Shown here: positions 9,123 to 17,657 of the stretch, piece after piece
Layout: every line of letters begins with the position of its first letter
Position numbering within the stretch: the first letter of the stretch is position 1
From: SFHK01 sp045538305
GTDB lineage: Bacteria > Bacillota > Clostridia > Christensenellales > Aristaeellaceae
Length of the DNA: 64,000 nt
Direction of reading: 5' to 3'
Assembly (NCBI GenBank): GCA_045538305.1
Contig: JAZSRC010000004.1
Span: 1-64,000 of the forward strand
Position numbers and translations under genes: made by a program
The notes under the pieces: generated by a model
What the model was told of the DNA's origin: nothing
The model's input: only the letters and a program-made list of their open reading frames with translations
The model's database searches: none

Positions 9123-10211
9123 ATGATTGTCAACAAGGAACTGATCCGGGAGAAGCTTTCCCGGCTGATTGACGCCTTTTGTCCGATTTTGTATGAGGAC
9201 GACGAGGTATTCCTTGAAAACATGAAGGACAAAAACCTTGCCGGCGATGATATCAGGCGGTATCAGCACTGGGAGTGGACGCAGGGCGTGGGCCTGTATG
9301 GCTTGTGGAAGCTGTTTGTAATGGAGAGAGATCCGAAATATATCGGCATCCTTACTCGCTTTTTCGATCAGCAGATGGAAATCGGTTTTCCTGCGCTCAA
9401 TGTAAATACGGTAACGCCGTTTCTCACGATGGCGCTTCTGGGCGAATACCTTCAGGACGAAAAATACCTTGCGCCCTGCCGGGAGACGGCAGAATGGATA
9501 ATGGAAAGCTTTCCCCGCACGCAGGAGGGCGGCTTTCAGCATATGACCAGCGATACCCTGAACGATCAGGAGCTGTGGGACGATACGCTGTTTATGACGG
9601 TTCTGTTCCTTGCGAATATGGGTCGTCTGGAGAATAACCGGGAATATATGCTTGAGGCGGAAAAGCAGTTTCTGCTTCACGCCAAATACCTTGAAAACCC
9701 CGAAAACGGGCTGTGGTATCACGGCTGGACGTTCCATGGCCGCCATCATTTTTCCGGCGCTATGTGGGGCAGGGGAAATTGCTGGGTTACGATTGCCATT
9801 CCGGAATTCCTGTCGATTCAATGGGTTTCCGAAAAAACGCGCGAGATCCTGACGGGTGTATTGAACCGACAGATAAACAGCCTTTTGAAATACCAGGACC
9901 AAAGCGGCATGTGGCATACGCTGATTGATGACGAAACCTCCTATGTGGAATCCAGCGCTACCTGCGGATTCGGATACGGCATATTGCGGGCTGTCCGTAT
10001 GGGACTTGCGGACAAAGCGGGCGTATTAGCCTGCGAAAGGGCGCTTGGCGCGATCCTTGGCTACATAACCGATGACGGCGTTGTCCGACAGGTTTCCTAC
10101 GGCACGCCCATGGGCCGCGAAAGCAAGGATTTCTACAAAGAAATCGAAATCAAACCCATGCCATACGGTCAGGCGCTTGCGATGCTGTTTCTGATCGAAT
10201 GCCTGAAATAA
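9123..10211 (+). CDS. Glycoside hydrolase family 105 (unsaturated rhamnogalacturonyl hydrolase-like)
   Basis: A 362-residue (alpha/alpha)6-barrel enzyme without signal peptide, so cytoplasmic. Family marks are WEWTQGVGLYGLW near the N-terminus, the catalytic-region QELWDDTLFM (Asp 153/154) and the W-G-R-G-N-C-W motif. GH105 enzymes remove unsaturated uronic acids from oligosaccharides left by pectin or related polysaccharide lyases. AGGAGATAGACGG precedes the ATG. It is the last gene before an intrinsic terminator in the ABC operon, which points to import of uronic-acid-containing oligosaccharides; that link is inference. GH88 is the close alternative family. Confidence 0.9.
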   Translation: MIVNKELIREKLSRLIDAFCPILYEDDEVFLENMKDKNLAGDDIRRYQHWEWTQGVGLYGLWKLFVMERDPKYIGILTRFFDQQMEIGFPALNVNTVTPFLTMALLGEYLQDEKYLAPCRETAEWIMESFPRTQEGGFQHMTSDTLNDQELWDDTLFMTVLFLANMGRLENNREYMLEAEKQFLLHAKYLENPENGLWYHGWTFHGRHHFSGAMWGRGNCWVTIAIPEFLSIQWVSEKTREILTGVLNRQINSLLKYQDQSGMWHTLIDDETSYVESSATCGFGYGILRAVRMGLADKAGVLACERALGAILGYITDDGVVRQVSYGTPMGRESKDFYKEIEIKPMPYGQALAMLFLIECLK

Positions 10212-10215
10212 AAAT

Positions 10216-10239
10216 ATGAGGCGAACAGCCTCATTTTTT
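10216..10239 (+). terminator. Intrinsic terminator after the GH105 gene
   Basis: A 7-bp stem (ATGAGGC, 10216-10222, with GCCTCAT, 10228-10234) is followed by a T-run. It ends the transporter operon and may allow partial read-through into the GH38 gene 25 bases later. Confidence 0.85.
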
Positions 10240-10264
10240 GCACCAAGACAGAGGGGGAAAGGAC

Positions 10265-13246
10265 ATGAACATCGGAAGACAATGGAAGGATCGTCTGGAA
10301 ATATGGAACAGGGCGTTTGAAAAGCACTACCTTTCCCATTCCATCCCCGTTTCCCTTTCCTATTTTACGACGATGGAGCATCTGCCCGCAAGCCAGGCGA
10401 ACGCCCGCGCCTTCGAGCCGGCGCCTGTTGGTACGTCCTGGGGCAAAAAATGGGAGTACGGCTGGTTTAAAACCTCGTTTTCCGTGCCGGAGGAATGGGA
10501 TGGCAAAAGGCTTTGCCTGTTTCTTGGCTGCGGCGAGGAGATGCTTGTCTTTGTAAACGGCGCGGAAGCCGGATCCATCGATAAGAAGCATACCTATATA
10601 CCCATTACCCGCTGCGCGAAGGCCGGGGACACCTTTGAAATCCTCGCCGAATGCTACGCAGGACATGGGCTGCGCATGGAGGATGGCGGCATTGTCGGTC
10701 CTCATGAGATTACGGTTCCCGAACCCAAAGAACCTCAGCTTTCGGTTAAACCGTCCTTCGCGGCGGTATGGAACGAGGAAATGTTTCAGGCTGCAATGGA
10801 CTACCGGTGTCTGTACAGCCTTGTTAAGAAACTGCCGGAAAAAAGCCTTCGCGCGATGAAGATTATCGAAGCGCTGAAAAGCTTTACCTATATTGCCGAC
10901 TTTGAACTGGAGGAGCCCTTCCTTACGGAAAGCGTAATCGAGGCCAGGCGCTGCCTTGCGCCGCTTATGGCATGCACAAACGGCTCCACCAGCCCGGAGT
11001 TTACCGTATTCGGGCAGTCGCATCTGGATATGGCGTGGCTGTGGCCGGTGGAGGAAACCGTCCGAAAAACGGCCAGAACCTATTCCAACCAGCTGAACCT
11101 GATGGACGAGTATCCCGAATATCTGTTTTTACTGTGCGAACCGCCCATTCTTGAATACCTGAAGGCGCATTACCCGGGCCTGCACGTGCGGGTTATGAAA
11201 AAAGCTTCGGAGGGCGCGTTTATTCCGGAGGGCGCTTTGTGGATTGAAAGCGACGTCAATATTCCCTCCGGTGAAAGCCTGATCCGCCAGTTTGCGTGGG
11301 GCAGGCGCTGGTTTCGCAAACACATGAATGCGGATGCCATTCTGGCGTGGATGCCGGATACGTTCGGTTTTTCCGCGCAGCTTCCGCAGATTATGAAAAA
11401 ATGCGGCGTTTCGTACTTTGCCACGCAGAAGCTGCTCAGGCAGGATCCGGAGGCCGATCCGTTTCCGTACAATCTGTTCTGGTGGCAGGGGCTGGATGGA
11501 AGCCGCGTGCTGAGCCATATTTTTAAGAAAAACAACGCCAATTTCGATTCCGGCGATCTCGTTACCCGTTGGGAGGAGGATCGCATACAGACGGAAAATA
11601 TCGATGGTATGCTGTATCCCTTCGGCTTTGGCGATGGCGGCGGCGGGCCTACCCGGGAAATGCTGGAGCTTGCCAAAAGGTGCCGAAACCTTGAGGGAGC
11701 GCCCGAATGCCACATGGAAAGCCCCGTGCGCTATTTCGAAAGGGCGCTTGCAGCCGGCGTAGAAAACGTATATGCGGGCGAGTTGTACCTTGCATGGCAC
11801 AGGGGCACGCTTACCAGTCAGGCAAAAACCAAAAAGGGCATACGAAAGGCCGAAATCGCCCTGAAAAAGGCGGAGTATGTGCTTTCTGCCCTGATGCTGT
11901 CGGGAAAAGACGTGCGTGAAAAGAAAAAAGAGCTGGATGATCTGTGGGAGAAGCTGCTTTTCAATGAGTTTCACGATATTGCGCCGGGTACCTCCATCGA
12001 ATGCGTGCACAGGCGGGCGGAGCAGGAGCTTGAAAGCGTGACTTCGGGCGCAAAGCAGATGATCGCCGACCTTCTTGGAAGGCCGGAAGGCGCTTTGTCC
12101 GTATGCAACCATACAAGCTTTTCGATGCGGTATATGGGGCATGAAATCGCTCCGCAGAGCGTGAAGGTCATATCCAGCCCCGCCGAAGGGCGAGGATATG
12201 CGACGGCGCGAACGGACGAAGCGACGGGCGGATATATCCTTGAAAACCGCCGGATGGTGTGCGTGATCAGCAAACGCGGCGAAGTGACAAGCGTGAAGCT
12301 GAAGGGCGCAGACAGGGAGTTCATGGCCGGAAACGGAAACGTTCTATTGATGTACAGGGATGTAAATACCTGTTATGACGCGTGGGAAATGGGAAGCATG
12401 TATGAAAATCTGCCCGTCCCGCTTACCGGGCTTGTTCATACGCAGCTCGTTTCACACCCGGACGGAGCGGCGATACGGGTAGAAAGGGAGATTCATGCTT
12501 CAAAGTTTTCGCAAACCATACTGCTGGGCCACGACGCCGAATCCCTTTTGTTTATCACGCATGTGGACTGGCAGGAACGGCACAAGCTTTTAAAGGTTTC
12601 CTTCCCCGTAAACGTACAGGCGACCGAGGCACTTCATGAAATTCAGTTCGGCTTTGTCAAACGCCCGACGCATGATTCCAGACAGCATGACAGGGATCAG
12701 TACGAGGTGTGCAATCACAGGTATACCTGCGTGTGCGACAATGGCGGCGGCGCGGCGGTTATCAACGATTGCAAATACGGCGTGAGCGCTTCCGGAAGCG
12801 ATATCCGCCTGACGCTTTTGAAATCTCCGCTGATGCCGGACATGAACGCCGACCGGGGCGAGCACATGCTCACCTATGCGTTCCATCCGTTTGACGGGGC
12901 ATTTGCGCAAAGCGGCGTCGTCAAGGAGGCCGTGAGCCTGAACGAAGGCGCAATCGTGTTTTCCGGGAATGCATCGCTGGAGGAAGGCATATTTGTTTCC
13001 GACAAAGCCAATATCATCGTTGATACCGTAAAGCCTTCGGACGTTTATGAAAATGCGCTGCTCGTGCGTGCGTACGAGGCCATGGGTATGCAGACAACGG
13101 CAGGCTTTGCCGTTTCGGACAAGGTCGTCCGCGTTTCTCAGGCGGATATGCTGGAAGAAAATCTGATCGATATGCCGCTGATAAGCGGCGTATCCGTGCC
13201 CTTCTCGGCGTTTGAGATAAAAACCTTTGTGCTGTTTCTTGACTGA
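10265..13246 (+). CDS. Glycoside hydrolase family 38, alpha-mannosidase
   Basis: A 993-residue cytoplasmic enzyme. The N-terminal beta-rich domain precedes the GH38 catalytic domain, which starts at GQSHLDMAWLWP (His 253 and Asp 255 as zinc ligands) and includes the WMPDTFGFSAQLPQI motif with the predicted nucleophile Asp 365. A middle helical domain (NEFHDIAPGTS, conserved in the family) and C-terminal beta domains follow. Length is normal for bacterial class II mannosidases. GGGGGAAAGGAC precedes the ATG at 10265; an earlier in-frame ATG at 10238 has no such site. It has no signal peptide and follows the transporter operon, so it probably trims imported alpha-mannosides or similar sugars. 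The exact linkage is unknown. Confidence 0.95.
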   Translation: MNIGRQWKDRLEIWNRAFEKHYLSHSIPVSLSYFTTMEHLPASQANARAFEPAPVGTSWGKKWEYGWFKTSFSVPEEWDGKRLCLFLGCGEEMLVFVNGAEAGSIDKKHTYIPITRCAKAGDTFEILAECYAGHGLRMEDGGIVGPHEITVPEPKEPQLSVKPSFAAVWNEEMFQAAMDYRCLYSLVKKLPEKSLRAMKIIEALKSFTYIADFELEEPFLTESVIEARRCLAPLMACTNGSTSPEFTVFGQSHLDMAWLWPVEETVRKTARTYSNQLNLMDEYPEYLFLLCEPPILEYLKAHYPGLHVRVMKKASEGAFIPEGALWIESDVNIPSGESLIRQFAWGRRWFRKHMNADAILAWMPDTFGFSAQLPQIMKKCGVSYFATQKLLRQDPEADPFPYNLFWWQGLDGSRVLSHIFKKNNANFDSGDLVTRWEEDRIQTENIDGMLYPFGFGDGGGGPTREMLELAKRCRNLEGAPECHMESPVRYFERALAAGVENVYAGELYLAWHRGTLTSQAKTKKGIRKAEIALKKAEYVLSALMLSGKDVREKKKELDDLWEKLLFNEFHDIAPGTSIECVHRRAEQELESVTSGAKQMIADLLGRPEGALSVCNHTSFSMRYMGHEIAPQSVKVISSPAEGRGYATARTDEATGGYILENRRMVCVISKRGEVTSVKLKGADREFMAGNGNVLLMYRDVNTCYDAWEMGSMYENLPVPLTGLVHTQLVSHPDGAAIRVEREIHASKFSQTILLGHDAESLLFITHVDWQERHKLLKVSFPVNVQATEALHEIQFGFVKRPTHDSRQHDRDQYEVCNHRYTCVCDNGGGAAVINDCKYGVSASGSDIRLTLLKSPLMPDMNADRGEHMLTYAFHPFDGAFAQSGVVKEAVSLNEGAIVFSGNASLEEGIFVSDKANIIVDTVKPSDVYENALLVRAYEAMGMQTTAGFAVSDKVVRVSQADMLEENLIDMPLISGVSVPFSAFEIKTFVLFLD

Positions 13247-13265
13247 AAGCGAGGAGATGATAGCT

Positions 13266-14900
13266 ATGCGTGCACATTATATGAGAATGCTTAAGGATAC
13301 CGAAAGGGAAGCCGAATACTCCATCCGAATTCAGAACCGGGATGGTATGAGCCCGTTTTACGGCGCATATCCCCAACCGGACGGCGTGTATCAGGCAAAA
13401 TTCGCCATTTACCGGATTGCCGGTCTGATTTCCGTATATGTAAATGCAGACAGCCGCCTGTTTGGCGACGAAAAGGCGCTTGAAAGCATACATCTTGGGC
13501 TTGATTATGTTGACCGCGTGCAGCATGAAAACGGATTGTTCGATTATGTGACGTGTAATTTCTTTTCCGCGCCGGACACGGCGTTTTGCATTGTAAAACT
13601 CATTCCGCACATTCAATATCTGCGGGCGAAAGCGGAGCGGACGCAAGCGGAAAATGAAATTCTTTCCCGAATAGAAAAAATCGTCCGCCTGGGCGGACGC
13701 GGGCTGCTGGAAGGCGGCTTTCATACGCCCAATCACCGCTGGGCAATTGCCTCCGTGCTTGCGATGTGCTCTAAACTCTTTAACGATGATGCGCTTTCAA
13801 AGGCTGTGGGCATATACCTTAACGAAGGGATCGATTGTAACGACGACGGCGAATACTCGGAAAAATCCGCCGGAAACTATAATGCCGTGAATAACGATGC
13901 GATGCTTCTTTTGGCAGAAGCGCTGGAGGATGACAGCTTTGAAGCGCATGTCATACGGAACCTGCGCATGATGCTCACCTATTGGGAGCCGGATGACAGC
14001 GTGTTTACCGCTAACTCCACCCGCTTTGATAAAGACAGGCTGGTATATCCGCTCGGCTATTACTATGCATATCTGTATCTGGGCGTAAAGTACGGAATCG
14101 ACGAGTTTGTCGAAATGGCCAACCATGTATTCCGCGTGATTGAGGAAAAGAATATCGATTCGCCGGATATGCTGATCGACCTTATGAATCACCAGGAGCT
14201 GATCGATTTTGAGGCGGATCGGGAGGGGACAAAGCAGCATTATCGCGCGTTTTATAAGGATTCGGGCATTGCGCGCGTGCGCTGCGGCCGGTATACCTAT
14301 ACCCTCATGCAGGGGAAATCCAATTTTCTGTATGTTCACAACGGCACGATCAAGCTGGCGGTAAAAATCGGCGGAAGCTTCTGCGAGCACCGTGCATTCA
14401 AAGCGGAAAGCATGTATGAGGACGCGGAAGGCGCATTCCACCTTACGCAAACCATGCGCGGCTGGTATTACCTGCCCTTTGAAGAAAAACCCGGAACCAG
14501 CGACTGGTGGAAAATGGATAACGATAAACGGAACAAAAAGCTTGGCCCGGATATGCATATCCATGTCATCGTGCGCGAGGAAACGGACGGCATTTCCCTT
14601 TCCATGGAAACGTCCGGGGTAATCGGCGCGCCGTGGCGCGTGGAGCTTGCTTTCACCGGCATTGACCGCATTGAAAACGAGCACATGACCATGCCGGTAC
14701 AGGGCGATGAAACGCTGGTTTTGCGCGATTCGAACTTCCGCGTAACCAATCGGTTCAGCGCTATGGAAATCGGCCCGGCGTTCGGCCTGCACCACTTTAT
14801 TGAAGGAAAAGAGGACAGCGAAGCTAAAACGCCCGGCGCCATGACCGTGTACCTGACCGATTATACACCCTTTAACCGGACAATTACGATAAAGCCGTAA
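13266..14900 (+). CDS. Uncharacterised protein, probable (alpha/alpha) toroid plus beta-sandwich carbohydrate-active protein
   Basis: This 544-residue cytoplasmic protein is not one I can assign to a numbered CAZy family. The first 330 residues are helical with motifs common to (alpha/alpha)6 hydrolases and lyases (FHTPNHRWAIASVLAMCSKL, a G-x-Y-x-E-x-S-A-G-N-Y region, Y-P-L-G-Y-Y-Y-A-Y). The last 200 residues are beta-rich with a sandwich-like pattern, as in heparinase II/III-type lyases, where N-H-R and Tyr/His residues are catalytic. GAGGAG lies nine bases before the ATG at 13266. The gene starts 19 bases after the GH38 stop and ends at a strong terminator, so it is co-transcribed with the mannosidase. 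A glycan lyase or hydrolase role is inference. Confidence 0.7.
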   Translation: MRAHYMRMLKDTEREAEYSIRIQNRDGMSPFYGAYPQPDGVYQAKFAIYRIAGLISVYVNADSRLFGDEKALESIHLGLDYVDRVQHENGLFDYVTCNFFSAPDTAFCIVKLIPHIQYLRAKAERTQAENEILSRIEKIVRLGGRGLLEGGFHTPNHRWAIASVLAMCSKLFNDDALSKAVGIYLNEGIDCNDDGEYSEKSAGNYNAVNNDAMLLLAEALEDDSFEAHVIRNLRMMLTYWEPDDSVFTANSTRFDKDRLVYPLGYYYAYLYLGVKYGIDEFVEMANHVFRVIEEKNIDSPDMLIDLMNHQELIDFEADREGTKQHYRAFYKDSGIARVRCGRYTYTLMQGKSNFLYVHNGTIKLAVKIGGSFCEHRAFKAESMYEDAEGAFHLTQTMRGWYYLPFEEKPGTSDWWKMDNDKRNKKLGPDMHIHVIVREETDGISLSMETSGVIGAPWRVELAFTGIDRIENEHMTMPVQGDETLVLRDSNFRVTNRFSAMEIGPAFGLHHFIEGKEDSEAKTPGAMTVYLTDYTPFNRTITIKP

Positions 14901-14921
14901 TGAGAGCGCTGGTAAAACAGT

Positions 14922-14971
14922 AAACGGCGCTTGCACGGATTGTTTCTGTGCAAGCGCCGTTTGCTTTTTTT
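14922..14971. terminator. Strong bidirectional terminator
   Basis: A 15-bp perfect stem (14922-14936 with 14948-14962, core CGGCGCTTGCAC) is followed by a T-run on the plus strand and preceded by A residues. It separates the GH38 unit from the convergent histidine kinase gene. Confidence 0.92.
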
Positions 14972-14975
14972 CTGT

Positions 14976-16772
14976 TTATACAATATCGTCGTATTCCTCG
15001 CTGTCGCCTTCCTTGGCAAGACGAATGGTGAACAGGAAGCAGGTGCCCTTTCCCGGTACGCTCTCTGCGCGGATGCTTTCGCCCATTCGGGTCAGAATTT
15101 CCTTTGCTATGGAAAGACCGAGGCCTGAACCCGAGCCGGAATGGCTCTTATCCACCTTGTAAAAGCGTTCGAAAATATGCTCCAAATTGTCGGGTTCTAT
15201 GCCCATGCCCGTATCCGTCACGCGCATGGTCAGCCTTTCGTCATCCCATTGGCCGCTGATGGAGATTTTTCCGCCCTTTGGCGTATACTTGATGGCATTA
15301 TCCAGAAGGATTACCATCAGCTGCTCAATGCGGTCAGGGTTTGAAAACAGAGGGGGACAGATAGTGAAATCGGTGTCCACCAAAAGGGACAAGCCGTTTT
15401 CTGCGCAGACGGATGCGTATCGGTCGGCAATGTCTTCAATCAGCTCCGAAATTCTGAACCGCTCCGGGCGTATGGACACGGTACCGCTTTGCAAACGGGA
15501 AAGCTCCAGAAGGTCGTTGATCAAACGCGAAAGACGCAGAACCTCGCGCAGGATGATGTCGTAATAGCGTTGGCGCGTTTCGTCGTTTGCAACCAGCCCG
15601 TCCTTTAACGGCTCGATCAGGCCGCGAACAGCTGTTAGCGGGGTTCGCATTTCATGGGATACGTTGGCTACGTATTCCCTTCGGGTTTTTTCCAGCTGTA
15701 CCTCTTTGGAAATGTTTCTGAAAAGGCCCACCGCGCCCTGTATGTTTTTATCGTCGTCATATACGGGCGATATGGCGCACAGTATATCCTTTCCGTTGGC
15801 ATGAATGACAAAGCTGGTGTTTTTTCCGTTCTGAACTGCGTCGTCGAAAGCCTGCCAGATATCCTCGCGCTCGATGATGCGCATGCGCGGATCGGACAAC
15901 TTTTCGTTTTTTCGGAACAGACTGTCAAGCGACGGGTTGATATGGGTAATGTTGCCCAGCTGATCCACCGCAGCAATTCCTTCGGACAGGCCGTTCAGTA
16001 TATGAACCAGCCGGTTTCTTTCGAACGTCAGCGCACTGATGGTGCGCTTCAGCTTTTTGGAAAGCCGGTTCAGCGAGGAACCCAGTTGGCCGATTTCTCC
16101 GGAAACTTCTTCGTTTGCAAAGGTATCAAAATGACCGTCCGCCATGCGCAGCGCAACGTCCCGCATCTGTCTGAGCGGCCGGACAACGCGGGATAAAAAT
16201 CCGTACATCAGCAGAAATACTGCCGGAACGACGATCAGCATCGACATGGCCAAAGCGCCCGCCAGCGCGCCGCGCGCTGCCAGCACCTCGTACTGCGGCA
16301 TGTACAACAGCAGGGCGCCAACAAGCGCATGGTCGTTACTATATACGGGAACGCCCAGAGCGACGATATCGCCCGACATTCGCGTATTGACTACATGTAC
16401 CACGCTTGTGCCTGTAAGTACGGTGCTGATAAGCTCAGTTGGAACGGTATCGCCAAGCCGATTGTGCGCATCGCTGATCAGGCGAATTTCTCCGTTTCTG
16501 TCGGCTACCATCAGATAGGCGTTTAGGATGCTGGAATCGTCTTCTGTGGAATCGACCAGGGACAAAAGCATTTCCTCCGAGTAATTTCCCTTAAGGTATT
16601 GATCAACAATACCGGCCAGCGATTCTGCCCGGGGCATAAGCTCTTTAACGCGCATGTTTACAAAGATGCTGCTGGATAAATACAAAAACATCAGCCATGT
16701 ACATATGCAGGATATAACCAGCGCGAGCAAGACAAATGCGTATACGCGTCTCAGAAGTGCGCTTCTGATCAT
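14976..16772 (-). CDS. Sensor histidine kinase (WalK/PhoR-like)
   Basis: A 598-residue membrane kinase. Two transmembrane segments (about residues 10-33 and 172-198) enclose an extracytoplasmic sensor region of about 140 residues. They are followed by HAMP (VVRPLRQMRDVALRMADG), a PAS domain (VDQLGNITHINPSLDSLF), the phosphoacceptor box VSHEMRTPL, and a HATPase domain with N-box DNAIKYTPKGG, DTGMGI and GSGLGLSI. The order matches WalK/PhoR kinases. It overlaps the response regulator gene by four bases (ATGA), so the pair is translationally coupled. The signal is unknown; cell-envelope or phosphate stress would be typical of relatives. Confidence 0.93.
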   Translation of the reverse strand: MIRSALLRRVYAFVLLALVISCICTWLMFLYLSSSIFVNMRVKELMPRAESLAGIVDQYLKGNYSEEMLLSLVDSTEDDSSILNAYLMVADRNGEIRLISDAHNRLGDTVPTELISTVLTGTSVVHVVNTRMSGDIVALGVPVYSNDHALVGALLLYMPQYEVLAARGALAGALAMSMLIVVPAVFLLMYGFLSRVVRPLRQMRDVALRMADGHFDTFANEEVSGEIGQLGSSLNRLSKKLKRTISALTFERNRLVHILNGLSEGIAAVDQLGNITHINPSLDSLFRKNEKLSDPRMRIIEREDIWQAFDDAVQNGKNTSFVIHANGKDILCAISPVYDDDKNIQGAVGLFRNISKEVQLEKTRREYVANVSHEMRTPLTAVRGLIEPLKDGLVANDETRQRYYDIILREVLRLSRLINDLLELSRLQSGTVSIRPERFRISELIEDIADRYASVCAENGLSLLVDTDFTICPPLFSNPDRIEQLMVILLDNAIKYTPKGGKISISGQWDDERLTMRVTDTGMGIEPDNLEHIFERFYKVDKSHSGSGSGLGLSIAKEILTRMGESIRAESVPGKGTCFLFTIRLAKEGDSEEYDDIV

Positions 16773-17467
16773 TGATCGAGCACCTCAAAGCGATAGCCGA
16801 CGCCGTATACCGTACGCAGCGCCCACGGAATATTATCCTGCGGCAGCTTCTGACGGATGCGCTTGATGTGCGCGTCCACCGTGCGCGTATCGCCGAAATA
16901 ATCGTAGCCCCATACGCGGGACAGAATCTGCTCACGTGAAAACACCTGACCGGGAGCGCTGGTCAGCATGTACAGAATTTCCACTTCCTTGGGCGTGCAG
17001 GGAATGATTTTGCCCTGGACCTTCACCTGATAGTTGTCGAGGTTTACCTCCAGCTGCGGAAGGCGCACCATACCCTTTGCTTCCTCATGCGGTTTTTCGT
17101 CCAGTCTGCGCATGACGGCTTTGATGCGGGCGATAACCTCTCTCGGACTGAAGGGCTTTACGATGTAGTCGTCTGCGCCCAGCTCCAGGCCCAGAATTCT
17201 GTCGATTTCCTCGCCCTTTGCCGTCAGTATGATGATCGGCACGCGGTCGGTCTGGCGGATGGTGCGGCATACGTCCATGCCGTTCATGCCCGGCATCATC
17301 AGATCCAGCACGATCAGATCCGGGTTTTCCGTCTGCTTCATTTCCAGCGCTTCCGTGCCGCTGTATGCAGAAACATGCGAATAACCCTCGGAATCCAAAT
17401 ATATGCCCAGCGATTCGTGAACCACGGGATCGTCGTCGCAAATCAGCACAAGGGGACACTTTACCAT
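16769..17467 (-). CDS. OmpR/PhoB family response regulator
   Basis: A 232-residue DNA-binding regulator. The receiver domain has the acidic pocket DDD, the phosphoacceptor Asp in VLDLMMPGMNG (about residue 51), the conserved Thr in ILTAKG and Lys in DYIVKPF. The C-terminal winged helix has the RTVDAHIKRIRQKL and RTVYGVGYRF motifs of the OmpR class. GAGGTGAAATCT precedes the ATG at 17467; the GTG nine bases earlier overlaps that site. It is upstream of and overlaps its kinase gene. The gene is divergent from the esterase/beta-galactosidase region, but nothing shows that it regulates those genes. Confidence 0.94.
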   Translation of the reverse strand: MVKCPLVLICDDDPVVHESLGIYLDSEGYSHVSAYSGTEALEMKQTENPDLIVLDLMMPGMNGMDVCRTIRQTDRVPIIILTAKGEEIDRILGLELGADDYIVKPFSPREVIARIKAVMRRLDEKPHEEAKGMVRLPQLEVNLDNYQVKVQGKIIPCTPKEVEILYMLTSAPGQVFSREQILSRVWGYDYFGDTRTVDAHIKRIRQKLPQDNIPWALRTVYGVGYRFEVLDQ

Positions 17468-17552
17468 AGATTTCACCTCATGATCAGTTTTCTGTATTCA
17501 TTATACCGTTTTGCATACGCTGCGTAAAGCGCGTTTTGAAGAAACCCAATTT

Positions 17553-17593
17553 TGGTCATAATTTTGTCCACCAAAGGAAGGAGATTATGACCA
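17553..17593. promoter_or_regulatory. 10-bp perfect inverted repeat covering a ribosome site and start codon
   Basis: TGGTCATAAT (17553-17562) and ATTATGACCA (17584-17593) form a perfect inverted repeat. The 21-base loop holds GGAAGGAG, and the right arm holds the ATG at 17587. As RNA, the hairpin would bury the start of the 18-codon ORF; as DNA, it could be an operator between the response regulator and the esterase gene. Confidence 0.6.
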
Positions 17594-17643
17594 TTGAAAT
17601 GACAGACAAAATATGGTATCCTGATTCAAAATACGGCGAATAA
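17587..17643 (+). CDS. Small ORF, possible 18-residue leader peptide
   Basis: ATG at 17587 follows AAGGAAGGAGATT, a strong ribosome site, and runs 18 codons (MTIEMTDKIWYPDSKYGE) to the TAA at 17641-17643. That stop is merged with the AAGGAGG site of the esterase gene, whose ATG is 15 bases further on. The start lies in the arm of a 10-bp inverted repeat. The layout fits a leader peptide or translational coupling device. No homologue is known to me, and an accidental ORF cannot be excluded. Confidence 0.4.
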   Translation: MTIEMTDKIWYPDSKYGE

Positions 17644-17657
17644 GGAGGCTTTTCGGG

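Noticed and set aside
8364..9917. 517-codon open frame on the minus strand
   Set aside because: It spans the ends of three well-supported plus-strand genes and has no independent start signal.
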